The notes under the pieces: model-generated
What the model saw: only the letters and a program-made list of their open reading frames with translations
What the model was told of the DNA's origin: nothing
The model's database searches: none
Shown here: positions 43,629-51,525 of the stretch, one piece after another
Layout of the letters: the number at the start of each line of letters is the position of its first letter
How positions within the stretch are numbered: the stretch's first letter is position 1
Source: Actinomycetota bacterium
GTDB lineage: Bacteria > Actinomycetota > Actinomycetes > Actinomycetales > Microbacteriaceae
Length of the DNA stretch: 64,000 nucleotides
Direction of reading: 5' to 3'
Assembly: GCA_020161315.1 (NCBI GenBank)
Contig: JAIUOH010000005.1
Location: 40,146 to 104,145, forward strand
Made by a program: the position numbers and the translations under genes

Positions 43629-43751
43629 TGAGCACCAGCGTTATTGCGGTTGAGCACCGGCGCGCCGTGATCGCAGTATTCTGTTTCAGCACCGGCCTGG
43701 CAGGCTCCTTCTGCCGCGTGTCCTATCCGCGCGGCAGAAGGAGCATTTCTG

Positions 43752-45320
43752 ATGGTACGAAAGATCAACGCGAGACTGGTGCTCAGACTCCGATCCCAGG
43801 GCCTCTCGTTCGCGCAGATCGAAGCGCAAGGCGTTTCTCGTCATAGCGTGATCAAGGTCGAACGCGCAGCCGCTCGTGAGGGCCTGGACTGGGCGACAGC
43901 TGCAGGCATGACCGACCGGGAAGTGTACGAACGGCTCTTCCCCGGCGTCGGCGTCCGAGAAAGCGGATATTTGCAGCCCAACTGGGACGAAGTGCATGGC
44001 GAACTCGGCAAGGTTGGGGTCACCCTCAAACTCCTCCATGCCGAGTATCTCGATACCTGCGCCGCCGCTGGTGCTGCGGGCATGGGATACGACCGGTTCT
44101 GTAAGAACTACGCCCAGCACGTGCGGACCCTCGGCGTGACTTCCCGGGTCGGTCACAAAGCTGGGCAGACGATCGAGGTCGACTGGTCAGGGCCCACGAT
44201 GCAACTCACCGACCCGGTTACCGGTGACACCCGCAAGGTCTACCTCTTCGTCGCGTGTTTCCCGTTCTCGAGATACGCGTTCGTCGAACCCGCCCTGGAT
44301 ATGCGTCAGGACACCTGGCTTGAATGCCATGTGGCGATGTTCGAATGGTGGGGCGGTTCGGCCCCCAGGATCGTGCCGGACAATCTCAAGACCGGAGTGA
44401 TCAAGCACCCTCGCGAGGGCGAGATCGTGCTGAACGACGCCTATCGGGAACTCGCCGCGCATTACTCCGCAGCGGTACTCCCTGGCAGACCCCGGAAACC
44501 GAAGGACAAACCGAGCGTGGAGAACACGGTGTGGTCGATCGCGACGTGGGTGATCGCAGCGCTCCGACACCAGAAGTTCGCAACGCTCCCGGAGCTTCGA
44601 GCTGCAATTTACGAGCAAGTCATGAAGCTCAACAGTGCGCCTTTCCAGAAACGGCAAGGCTCCAGACGGAGCGTGTTCGACACAGAGGAACGACCGCTGT
44701 TGCGGCCGCTCCCTCAGGTGCCGTACGAGATCAGCCAATGGGTGTATCAGCGCAGAGTCGGCCGCGATGGGCACATCGTGTGGGAGAAGAACCACTACTC
44801 CGTCCCCTACATGCATGTGGGCGAGCTTGTTGATCTGCGGGTCACGTCCAGGACGGTCGAGATCTACCTGGGCGGTGACCGGCTGGCCTCGCACCCGCTC
44901 GCCCCGGAAGGTGTCACAGGTGAGTATCGCACCCGTGACAGCGACTTGCCTGACGGACCGAGGTACCAGGAATGGGACGAGGCGCGCGTGCGCGCTTGGG
45001 CGGCAAGGATCGGCGAGCACACCGTGCAAGTGATCGACCGAATCTTCGAGTCCGTGCCCGTCGCCGAGCAAGCGTTGAACCCTGCGCTAGCGGTGCTCCG
45101 CCTCACGCGTCGATACTCACACGCGCGCGTTGAGAACGCCTGCCAGCTTGCCCTTGCCAGTCGGGTGCGTTCGCCCAGGTATGCGCACTTGCGGCCAATT
45201 CTCGAGTCAAAACAAGACGAGCGAGGCCGACGTTCTCCAAGGTTTACGAGCGTGACCGATACGCCGACTCCTGCCGGATATGTGCGTGGCGCGGCCTACT
45301 ACGGGGGTGAGAACAAGTGA
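43752..45320 (+). CDS. istA: IS21 family transposase IstA
   Basis: A 522-residue DDE transposase that cuts and joins IS21 ends. The N-terminal helix-turn-helix is LRLRSQGLSFAQIEAQGVSR. The catalytic core shows IEVDWSGPTMQL (first Asp near 142), RIVPDNLKTGVI (second Asp) and PKDKPSVENTVWS (Glu), followed by a beta-barrel-like C-terminus (EKNHYSVPYMHVGELVDLRV). It appears intact and overlaps istB by 4 bp (GTGA), so translation is coupled. Confidence 0.95.
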   Translation: MVRKINARLVLRLRSQGLSFAQIEAQGVSRHSVIKVERAAAREGLDWATAAGMTDREVYERLFPGVGVRESGYLQPNWDEVHGELGKVGVTLKLLHAEYLDTCAAAGAAGMGYDRFCKNYAQHVRTLGVTSRVGHKAGQTIEVDWSGPTMQLTDPVTGDTRKVYLFVACFPFSRYAFVEPALDMRQDTWLECHVAMFEWWGGSAPRIVPDNLKTGVIKHPREGEIVLNDAYRELAAHYSAAVLPGRPRKPKDKPSVENTVWSIATWVIAALRHQKFATLPELRAAIYEQVMKLNSAPFQKRQGSRRSVFDTEERPLLRPLPQVPYEISQWVYQRRVGRDGHIVWEKNHYSVPYMHVGELVDLRVTSRTVEIYLGGDRLASHPLAPEGVTGEYRTRDSDLPDGPRYQEWDEARVRAWAARIGEHTVQVIDRIFESVPVAEQALNPALAVLRLTRRYSHARVENACQLALASRVRSPRYAHLRPILESKQDERGRRSPRFTSVTDTPTPAGYVRGAAYYGGENK

Positions 45321-46060
45321 CGTTGATCGATACCGATACCAAGCACAAACTCCGCGAGATGGGGGTCGGGGCGTTGGCCGACTCGTTCGAGATGCAAGAC
45401 GACGTCATCACGGTTGGGATGCCGTTCGCGGAGCGTCTGAAGCTCGCTGTTGATGATGCGCATGCCTCGTTCACGGGGCAGAAGATCACCGGCCTGATCC
45501 GGCGCGCTGCCCTGCGTTATCCTGACGCGGAGCTCCGCCGACTCGACCTTGTCGAGGAGCGCGGCATCGATCGGGGTGTGATCGCGAACCTCGCGACCTG
45601 CACATTCATCACGAGGTGCGAGAACGTCGTGTTCCAAGGGTTCACTGGGTCGGGGAAAACGTACCTGGGGTCAGCGCTCGCGAAGGCCGCCTGCCAGCAT
45701 CGTTTCCGGGCGCTCTACATTCGGATGCCTGAACTCGAAGAGGCCTGGCTTGCGGCATATGACAAGCCCGGTGGGAAGGAGAAATTCCTCCGCAAGTACG
45801 CCGCGTACCATTTGCTTGTTCTCGATGAGTGGCTTCTGGACGAGCCCGGCGAAGCGCTCCGTGGGATGCTGCTCGAGCTCCTCGAACGACGCTACGATGC
45901 GGTCTCGACCGTGTTCTGCACTCAGTATGCGAAGAAGGACTGGCATCAGCGGCTCGGTGGTGATGTTCATGCTGACGCGATCATGGACCGAATCGTGCAT
46001 CGCACGATCTGGGTAGAGACCGGGGATGCAAACATGCGCGAGCAGACTGCCCGAAGGTAG
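45317..46060 (+). CDS. istB: IS21 family helper ATPase IstB
   Basis: A 247-residue AAA+ ATPase that assembles with IstA and directs target choice. Walker A is GFTGSGKTYLG near residues 111-121 and Walker B is LLVLDEWLLDEP near residues 170-181; a sensor-like FCTQYAKKDWHQRL follows. It is intact and lies before the right inverted repeat. Confidence 0.95.
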   Translation: MTLIDTDTKHKLREMGVGALADSFEMQDDVITVGMPFAERLKLAVDDAHASFTGQKITGLIRRAALRYPDAELRRLDLVEERGIDRGVIANLATCTFITRCENVVFQGFTGSGKTYLGSALAKAACQHRFRALYIRMPELEEAWLAAYDKPGGKEKFLRKYAAYHLLVLDEWLLDEPGEALRGMLLELLERRYDAVSTVFCTQYAKKDWHQRLGGDVHADAIMDRIVHRTIWVETGDANMREQTARR

Positions 46061-46181
46061 CGCCCGGCGCGGGTGGGTGTCGTGACCTAGCGGTGCTCAC
46101 CCGCGCTACCCGGTGGTGCTCACGAAGCAATATCCGCCGGTGCTCAACGGCAATAATGCCGGTGCTCAAAGCTCCAAATAC

Positions 46182-47099
46182 TCACCTTAACACGGAGTTG
46201 ACCTCTTCAACCGTCACACGAATCCGATGGAGTGTTCGATCGTCTGGTTCCTCATCTAGGAGATATATCTGAATACCTCGAATCGCAGCCGTGGCTGGAC
46301 GACCCCTATTCCCGGAGTAAACATTCCCACTTCTTAATCCACGTGTTGAGAGGGCTGTCCGAACCATTGCCTCCGGGATACGAGACCAGACCATTCGAGG
46401 CGATACCAACGCAACATCCAGCGCTAATTGGCCCCAGTCGCTATCTTCAGCGGGATCTAGCAGGACATCCAAGATTCGCGCTGCGCCACCCTCCTGGGTA
46501 GTCACTCGCATCTGCGTTCGAACGTCAAAGACATCACCATAGGCATCATTAGATAGCTGAGCTAGTCGAGTTTCGGCAGCTTTGGCTTGAGCCATACGGT
46601 TACGTAGAGCCGTCTCACGAACTGGCGCTGGATCAGGGTCTTGCGCTATCGGAGCCCCACTCGGCTGTTGGAGCCTTGGAGGTTCCTGCTCTTCGGATGC
46701 TTCTGTAAACTGTTTTTCTTCGATCTCGTCAATACTGGCCGGTTCGATCTGGGCCTTCGCTGCCTCTAGCGACAGGTCATCTCTGAGATCCTCACTGCTT
46801 TGTCGCTTCTGCCAGCGTAGAAGCCCCCAAACGAGCGAGGCGACTCCGAGAACGAAGATCACTATAGCGGCAGGCAACAAGAGGTACTCCTGAACAAAGG
46901 AGATCGCATCTTGTCGCCGCAAAAGAATTAACTTCGCGGTTGGTGTCAGAGCGTCAATTTTGTCTGATGGAGTCGACAGCGTGGCAACGGACTGCATGAA
47001 GAGCCAAGGCAAAAGAATAGAGGCGGCAATTAGTAGCAAGCCCACGGAAGCTAGAAATTTCGCAAGATGCCCAAATTCCAGTCGTGGAACCATCCACAC
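46182..47099 (-). CDS. Unknown two-TM protein with a cytosolic tail
   Basis: A 305-residue protein. Two transmembrane segments (near residues 15-37, FLASVGLLLIAASILLPWLF, and 75-98, LLLPAAIVIFVLGVASLVWG) precede an acidic linker and a C-terminal domain (about 180-305) with SNDAYGDVFDVRTQMRVTTQ and GIQIYLLDEEPDDRTLHRIR. No family is recognised. GC content is lower than in the chromosomal genes. It ends exactly where the inverted repeat split by IS21 begins. It shares the 5.4-kb repeat-bounded segment with the SEC-C gene. Confidence 0.7.
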   Translation of the reverse strand: MWMVPRLEFGHLAKFLASVGLLLIAASILLPWLFMQSVATLSTPSDKIDALTPTAKLILLRRQDAISFVQEYLLLPAAIVIFVLGVASLVWGLLRWQKRQSSEDLRDDLSLEAAKAQIEPASIDEIEEKQFTEASEEQEPPRLQQPSGAPIAQDPDPAPVRETALRNRMAQAKAAETRLAQLSNDAYGDVFDVRTQMRVTTQEGGAARILDVLLDPAEDSDWGQLALDVALVSPRMVWSRIPEAMVRTALSTRGLRSGNVYSGNRGRPATAAIRGIQIYLLDEEPDDRTLHRIRVTVEEVNSVLR

Positions 47100-47116
47100 A
47101 TCCTTGTCAGAAAAGT

Positions 47117-47205
47117 AAAGGAACCCCCAAGAGTAGAAGCCTCTTGGGGGTTCAGCAGCGGTGTAATCTCCGCTACGTGGCTCCGACCGGCATCGATCCG
47201 GTGAC
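47117..47205. repeat. 89-bp direct repeat, right copy (att-like)
   Basis: Partner of 41596-41684. It contains AACCCCCAAGAG/CTCTTGGGGGTT, here a perfect 12-bp hairpin acting as the tRNA's terminator on the minus strand, and the tRNA 3' end. Identity to tRNA-Phe continues to 47220, beyond the repeat. Confidence 0.85.
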
Positions 47206-47220
47206 CTTTCGATTTTCAGT
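47178..47220 (-). pseudogene. 3' fragment of tRNA-Phe(GAA), bases 31-73
   Basis: On the minus strand 43 bases read ACTGAAAATCGAAAGGTC then the T-arm and acceptor CGGAGCC plus A. The anticodon loop CTGAAAA (anticodon GAA) is present, but the bases before A31 do not pair with the 3' side of the anticodon stem, and no 5' acceptor GGCTCCG follows upstream. It is thus a truncated copy that breaks in the anticodon region, where tyrosine integrases often cross over. Canonical numbering fits exactly 43 bases. Confidence 0.8.
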
Positions 47221-47582
47221 GTGACCAGAGAGTTTTCTGCACTGTATATGTGGGGGCGATCCGCAGAAACACGCGGTTTCAGTCGGTGAGTGTCAGTTGG
47301 TCTCAGTTGCTTTTCGCGGAAAGAATGGCCCGGAAATGGCCCAGCCTCGCACCGTGCCGGTAGCCTACAGCGTTCTAGAAGCCGTCACCAAGATAGAAAC
47401 CAGACCACCTCTGCACTCCCAGGCCGGGGCCACCTCGGAGCGGCTCTACATGGGCACACTTGGCTGATCGGCACAAGGCGTCGATGCGCGACGCTCATGC
47501 CGAGTGAGGTAACCGTGCGTCCTCGTTCCTGTCGGTCATGTCGCACCTCACTGTCACACCGTCAGTTGGACAGGAGGGCAGC
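47206..47582. other. 377-bp stretch without a confident gene, next to the att-like repeat
   Basis: No integrase gene is visible. A 43-codon frame at 47336-47467 (MAQPRTVPVAYSVLEAV...) is open but unrecognised. The CTCAGT/GTGAGTGTCAGTTGG repeats near 47285-47305 may be integrase arm sites; this is a guess. An AGGAGG at 47572 belongs to the next gene. Confidence 0.4.
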
Positions 47583-48575
47583 ATGGCCGACACCACATTC
47601 GAGGGCGTGCGGGACGAGCGCACCGCGCGAGCTGTAATCGCCTCAGCCACGCCGCCTGGCGACTACCAGACGAACCATGTCCTCATGCTTACCGGAAGTG
47701 GCCTCGTTACGCTCCGGCTCGCGCTCGGCGATGACCCGATCCCGGGCTTGTCGTTCGCTGAGACTCGGCTGTGGCGGCGGCGCTTCGATGTTGCCGACTC
47801 TGAGCGAGTGTTCGCAGGTGTTGAGCGTGGGCACGAGTTGGGACAGCGTCTTCTGATTCCTGGCGACCCTTACTGGCCTGCGGCTCTCGATCCACGAGAT
47901 TTCCGTTCCCCGGTCGCGCTGTGGGCGGAGGGCGACGTAGGTCTGCTCGTTGATCCGCTCACGAGCCGTGCTGCGCTCGTTGGCACAGATCAGCCCTCAC
48001 GTTATGGCGTGTGGGTAGCTGCCGATCTTGCGGGGTGGCTCGCATCTGATGGACGCACGCTCATATCGCTCGCAGAGCGAGGGATCTCCCGCGCAGCGGT
48101 CGAGTACGCCCATCACGAGAGCAACCGTGTGATTCTCGTGCTCCCTCACTCGCTGAACCATCCAGCGCCAGGGGTCGAGGATATGCAGGCGCGAGTTGCA
48201 GCAACCGGGCTGCTGGTGAGCGCGCGACCGCCGGATGCGGCTCCGACCGTCGCTGATGAGCGCACGGCGTCGCGTCTGCTTGCCGCTCTCTCGGGCGTGA
48301 CCACTATCGTTGAGGCTCCGCCCCTGTCGAAGTGGCTGAGCATCGGCTTCGAGGCAAGTGAGTTTGACCGGCCAGTGGGTGCGGTGCCGGGTAGCGTCAC
48401 CGAGCGCGCCAGTAGCGGCACGAACGAGCTCATCTGGCAAGGATTGGCCCGTTTGATCGCCGACGGCCCCGACATTGCCGATCTCCTTGATCGCGGCTCG
48501 ACACTCACCTTGCCACGTCTTGCGTATGACGCGCCCTTTCAGTCTGCCGCACGAGCTGCGAGCCTGACCCGCTGA
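47583..48575 (+). CDS. DprA/Smf-like DNA-processing protein
   Basis: A 330-residue protein with the Rossmann-like core of DprA, which loads RecA on incoming single-stranded DNA. Visible parts are LIPGDPYWPAALDPRDFRSP, YGVWVAADLAGWLASDG (nucleotide/ssDNA-binding loop region), RTLISLAERGISRAAVEYAH and VPGSVTERASSGTNELI (near residue 278, matching the DprA PGS motif). ATG at 47583 has AGGAGG 5 bases upstream. DprA-like genes of this kind occur in actinobacterial conjugative elements, where they may protect or process transferred DNA. Confidence 0.8.
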   Translation: MADTTFEGVRDERTARAVIASATPPGDYQTNHVLMLTGSGLVTLRLALGDDPIPGLSFAETRLWRRRFDVADSERVFAGVERGHELGQRLLIPGDPYWPAALDPRDFRSPVALWAEGDVGLLVDPLTSRAALVGTDQPSRYGVWVAADLAGWLASDGRTLISLAERGISRAAVEYAHHESNRVILVLPHSLNHPAPGVEDMQARVAATGLLVSARPPDAAPTVADERTASRLLAALSGVTTIVEAPPLSKWLSIGFEASEFDRPVGAVPGSVTERASSGTNELIWQGLARLIADGPDIADLLDRGSTLTLPRLAYDAPFQSAARAASLTR

Positions 48576-48590
48576 CCTGGTTGATACATC

Positions 48591-49325
48591 ATGCCTGCCG
48601 CGAACCAACTCACATTCGATCTTGACGAACTCGTGCGCGAGGATCTCCGCGCGAACGCTGGCGCGTGGCAGGGCGCTCCCCTGCATTTCACGACCGACTA
48701 CTACCCGCCCGGCGAGCTGGTGACCGCGTTCCAGCAGTGGCAGTTGCTCTACGGCAACTACGGGTCGATCCCGCGCAGCCATATGTGGCATCCCGACTAC
48801 TTGAGCCGAAACGGTCAGCTGAGCTTTGACGGACACGGCCACATGAAGTTCCGGGCCGATCTCAGCCCGGAACGAGAGCATGAGGGGCCGGGCGAGCTAC
48901 TCTATATGGCGGTCTGCGAGCCGTGCGAGTGGCACGACGTCAGCGACTCGGAGAACGATGTGGTGGAGGCATGGCACGATCACGCGATTCCGGGATGGCG
49001 GGAGCTTCCCGTGATCCCCGCACAGATTCGGGTCAGCAACGAGAGCGGACGCCTGACCCCTCTCGCTCAGAAGTGGGTCACTGCGCACTACCCGGCCGAG
49101 ATGCAAGTGCCTGGAGTACCGATCATTACCGAGCGGCAACGCTACGCGACACGGCACGTCGAGGGCCGCTCGCCCTGGGGCGGCTACGACCTGTCATCGA
49201 CCGCGCTCACCCGAGCTGAGCCTCCGCACCAAGAAGACACGCCCCGGCCTGCACCCGCCACGCTCCAGACAGCCGCGCCTGATCGAGCACCAACAGTCTC
49301 GACGCCGCACGCCCTCAGCCGGTAG
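48591..49325 (+). CDS. DUF6349-like protein of mobile elements
   Basis: A 244-residue protein starting MPAANQLTFDLDELVREDL, with FTTDYYPPGELVTAFQQWQL, LSFDGHGHMKFRADL, ELLYMAVCEPCEWHDVSDSE and PVIPAQIRVSNESGRLTPLA. This order matches what I know of the DUF6349 family found in actinobacterial integrative elements. The C-terminal 45 residues are Pro/Thr-rich and disordered. The start lies 15 bp after the DprA-like gene, so both are co-transcribed. Function is unknown. Confidence 0.65.
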   Translation: MPAANQLTFDLDELVREDLRANAGAWQGAPLHFTTDYYPPGELVTAFQQWQLLYGNYGSIPRSHMWHPDYLSRNGQLSFDGHGHMKFRADLSPEREHEGPGELLYMAVCEPCEWHDVSDSENDVVEAWHDHAIPGWRELPVIPAQIRVSNESGRLTPLAQKWVTAHYPAEMQVPGVPIITERQRYATRHVEGRSPWGGYDLSSTALTRAEPPHQEDTPRPAPATLQTAAPDRAPTVSTPHALSR

Positions 49326-49498
49326 CTCCTGCACGATACAGAGACCAGGGTCACCGCCGAACGGTCGAGGGTGATGCGCTTTCGCTGTTTCAGGCGTACA
49401 GTAGGGAGCACGAAGGCGATCTTCTTTAGGCTCCTCAGCGGGCATGACGGAACGGTCTTGGCCGGGATGTCCTTTTCTCAATGTGTACGTCGCCATGA

Positions 49499-49891
49499 GA
49501 ATCAAGGACGCCCAAAATACTCACTCTCATCTTTCACCTGAGTCTCTTCGTCAATGCTCTGCTGCAACGGTACGCGCCCACGAACCGGCTGCTCTGGTTT
49601 CTGCGCCGCCGCGAGAACCTCCGCTACGGCGTACCGGCGATGCTGCTTACGATCCCGTACCTGCTGATCGGTCGCGGCGCGATCGCGCTCATCGACGCCG
49701 GCGCTCCCGAGTGGCTGTACCTCGTGTTCATGCTCTGTCTCGTGAAAGCGATCAAGTTCTTCATGTGGGGGCCGATCAGCCTGGTGATGCTCGGTCAGGC
49801 ACGGCTGCGAGAGGCGCGAGCCTTGAAGCAGATGGCTGAGGAGCCGGTCATTGACGAATGCGGTACGGAGTACGCGAGCATACGCAGGTAG
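49499..49891 (+). CDS. Small two-TM membrane protein of mobile elements (start unclear)
   Basis: The frame is open from 49499 and reads ...LIFHLSLFVNALLQRYAPTN, RLLWFLRRRENLRYGVPAML, LTIPYLLIGRGAIALIDAGA, PEWLYLVFMLCLVKAIKFFM and a basic tail. Two transmembrane segments are clear. The layout resembles small membrane proteins of actinobacterial conjugative elements, often mislabelled sulfate permease. No ATG, GTG or TTG precedes the conserved part; the first ATG is at 49640, inside the likely protein. Either an unusual start or a damaged 5' end. The upstream ATG at 49495 is in another frame. Confidence 0.55.
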   Translation, partial: ESRTPKILTLIFHLSLFVNALLQRYAPTNRLLWFLRRRENLRYGVPAMLLTIPYLLIGRGAIALIDAGAPEWLYLVFMLCLVKAIKFFMWGPISLVMLGQARLREARALKQMAEEPVIDECGTEYASIRR

Positions 49892-50034
49892 GCTCGCGTA
49901 GGTTGTTCAGAACAGTGTCGGGCCGTCGTACTTGGGTGCGGCGGCCGCTGCGCGTTACGCAGAGCTTCTCGCGCTGATCCTAGGTCTGGCAACCCGTCAG
50001 CACACGACCCTTGCGATGAGAGCAGCGTGGTTGT

Positions 50035-51495
50035 TCATGCTCCTCGACGCGGATAGGTAGTCTTGCCCTCCGGCAGCGAACTCGGGGAACGGAGTTTATT
50101 CTGGACTGCATTCGCGAACCAACCAAGCCATCGATCAATGAACTGATCGAGTTCGCTCGGTGAAAGGTGTTCGAAGCCCCAAGCCAGTTGCGAGGTTGTC
50201 ATAACTGTGCTGATCGCCATCCCTGATTCGTTTCCCGGGGTCTGTGCATAGGGGACGAAGTTCGATTCATTTCCAAAAGTGTGCATGAATGCTAGCTCAT
50301 GCCAAGCATACTCTCCAGGGTTCTCGAAGTCGCAATAGTAGAGGGAGTGGGAACGTCCGAGACAACCATTCAGTTCTCGCGTTTGGCGCACCTCAATTTC
50401 AGCGTGGCTAATGACATCAAGATCGACGCCAACTGGCCCCCAGGGCTGCGCAAATGACGATCTCACTGCCCCCATTCTGAGAGTTCCGAGACCCAGCTTG
50501 ATAAGGAGCTCTCCATCTCGAATCGTTACTTCAGCAGATGGTGCCTCCTCCCGGACTCGTTCCGCAAATTCAAGAACTAGTAATTCGTGCAGGACTTTCG
50601 CTGACTCGTGCAACTGGCCCCTGCGTTCATTTTCGCTCTGTCGAACAGCAGTCTCACGATCCCTGGTTGCTTTCTCCTCGGAAACAACACGCTGCGCTTC
50701 TGCAAGGGCAAACGCACCGGGACTCTGAGACTCTCGACCTGCACGCCTGATTCGCTCTTCAAAGTTCGCCGCTGAGGGCCTGGCGGCATCACTCTTCAGG
50801 AGGCACTCTGTGATGAGACCCGCCAGGCGTTTGGGGAGTCCTGGTACTTCGACCCTGGCATTGAGGTGTTGCTCTCTAAAATCCTCTATCTTCGGACCAG
50901 AGAACGGTCTTACACCGATGCACATCTCGTAGCTGATGACTCCGAGCGCATACATGTCGGTTGCAGGAGTCGCCCTTTCCATCTTCCACTGCTCCGGTGC
51001 CGCATAAGGCGGAGTGAACGAGAACTTCTGAGTATCGAGAGCCGTTGTTGCTTCGACGTAACGCGCAATTCCGAAGTCGGCGAGGGCCCACTTCCCGTCC
51101 AAGAATAAAATGTTCTCCGGTTTCAAATCGCGGTGGACGACGTTTCCTTGAAGCGCAGTGAGCCCAGCAGCGATCTGCTCCAAGATTGCAAGTGCGTCCA
51201 GCAGGGGCAGGGCTCCGCTGTCATTCAGGTGGTCTCGGAGCGAGTGGGATGCTCTCGGCATAATAAGCACCCAGTCATTCTCGTATTGGCCTACGTCAAG
51301 TATTGGAACCAGGTGCTCTGATTTCGGCAGCGAGACAGCCAACATGTCGCGAGTCGCACCAGCTACCTGAGGTATGAGCTTTGCAACCGCCACGGTTCCG
51401 TCCTGGCCTATTGCAGACACAACTCTCGCAAACCCACCGCGCCCGATCTCATCTTCGAGATCGATCGTCCACTGCTGACTCAGATCCAACCGCAT
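50035..51495 (-). CDS. Ser/Thr protein kinase, soluble, with unknown C-terminal domain
   Basis: A 486-residue Hanks-type kinase with no transmembrane segment. Domain features are IGRGGFARVVSAI (Gly loop), VAVAKL (Lys), VVHRDLKPENILF (catalytic loop), ADFGIARYVE (DFG), FTPPYAAPEQWKMERATPAT and DMYALGVISYEMCIGVRPFS. Residues about 270-330 are Glu/Arg-rich coiled coil. The last 150 (AEVTIRDGELLIKLGLGTLR, HSLYYCDFENPGEYAWHELA) are unknown. No PASTA domains, unlike PknB. Base composition is AT-richer than the relaxase next to it. ATG at 51495 fits the domain; the frame opens at 51525. It may be element cargo. Confidence 0.85.
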   Translation of the reverse strand: MRLDLSQQWTIDLEDEIGRGGFARVVSAIGQDGTVAVAKLIPQVAGATRDMLAVSLPKSEHLVPILDVGQYENDWVLIMPRASHSLRDHLNDSGALPLLDALAILEQIAAGLTALQGNVVHRDLKPENILFLDGKWALADFGIARYVEATTALDTQKFSFTPPYAAPEQWKMERATPATDMYALGVISYEMCIGVRPFSGPKIEDFREQHLNARVEVPGLPKRLAGLITECLLKSDAARPSAANFEERIRRAGRESQSPGAFALAEAQRVVSEEKATRDRETAVRQSENERRGQLHESAKVLHELLVLEFAERVREEAPSAEVTIRDGELLIKLGLGTLRMGAVRSSFAQPWGPVGVDLDVISHAEIEVRQTRELNGCLGRSHSLYYCDFENPGEYAWHELAFMHTFGNESNFVPYAQTPGNESGMAISTVMTTSQLAWGFEHLSPSELDQFIDRWLGWFANAVQNKLRSPSSLPEGKTTYPRRGA

Positions 51496-51525
51496 AGCTT
51501 CGAGCTTAGCGGGCAGTAGACACAC

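Larger units (their letters stand above)
43629..46168 (+). mobile_element. Complete IS21-family insertion sequence
   Basis: The 2540-bp element has 34-bp terminal inverted repeats starting TGAGCACC (left TGAGCACCAGCGTTATTGCG..., right TGAGCACCGGCATTATTGCC...) with three mismatches. Further TGAGCACCGG-type copies lie inside both ends, as known for IS21 transposase-binding sites. It carries istA and istB. No direct target duplication is evident. It sits inside a split inverted repeat (43614-43623 and 46174-46183). Confidence 0.92.

Noticed and set aside
43434-43631. 65-residue ORF ending in the IS21 end
   Set aside because: Runs into the insertion element and resembles no protein; kept only as a possible remnant.
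47290-47637. Integrase gene beside the right att-like repeat
   Set aside because: The open frames here lack the Arg/His/Tyr residues and length of a tyrosine recombinase.
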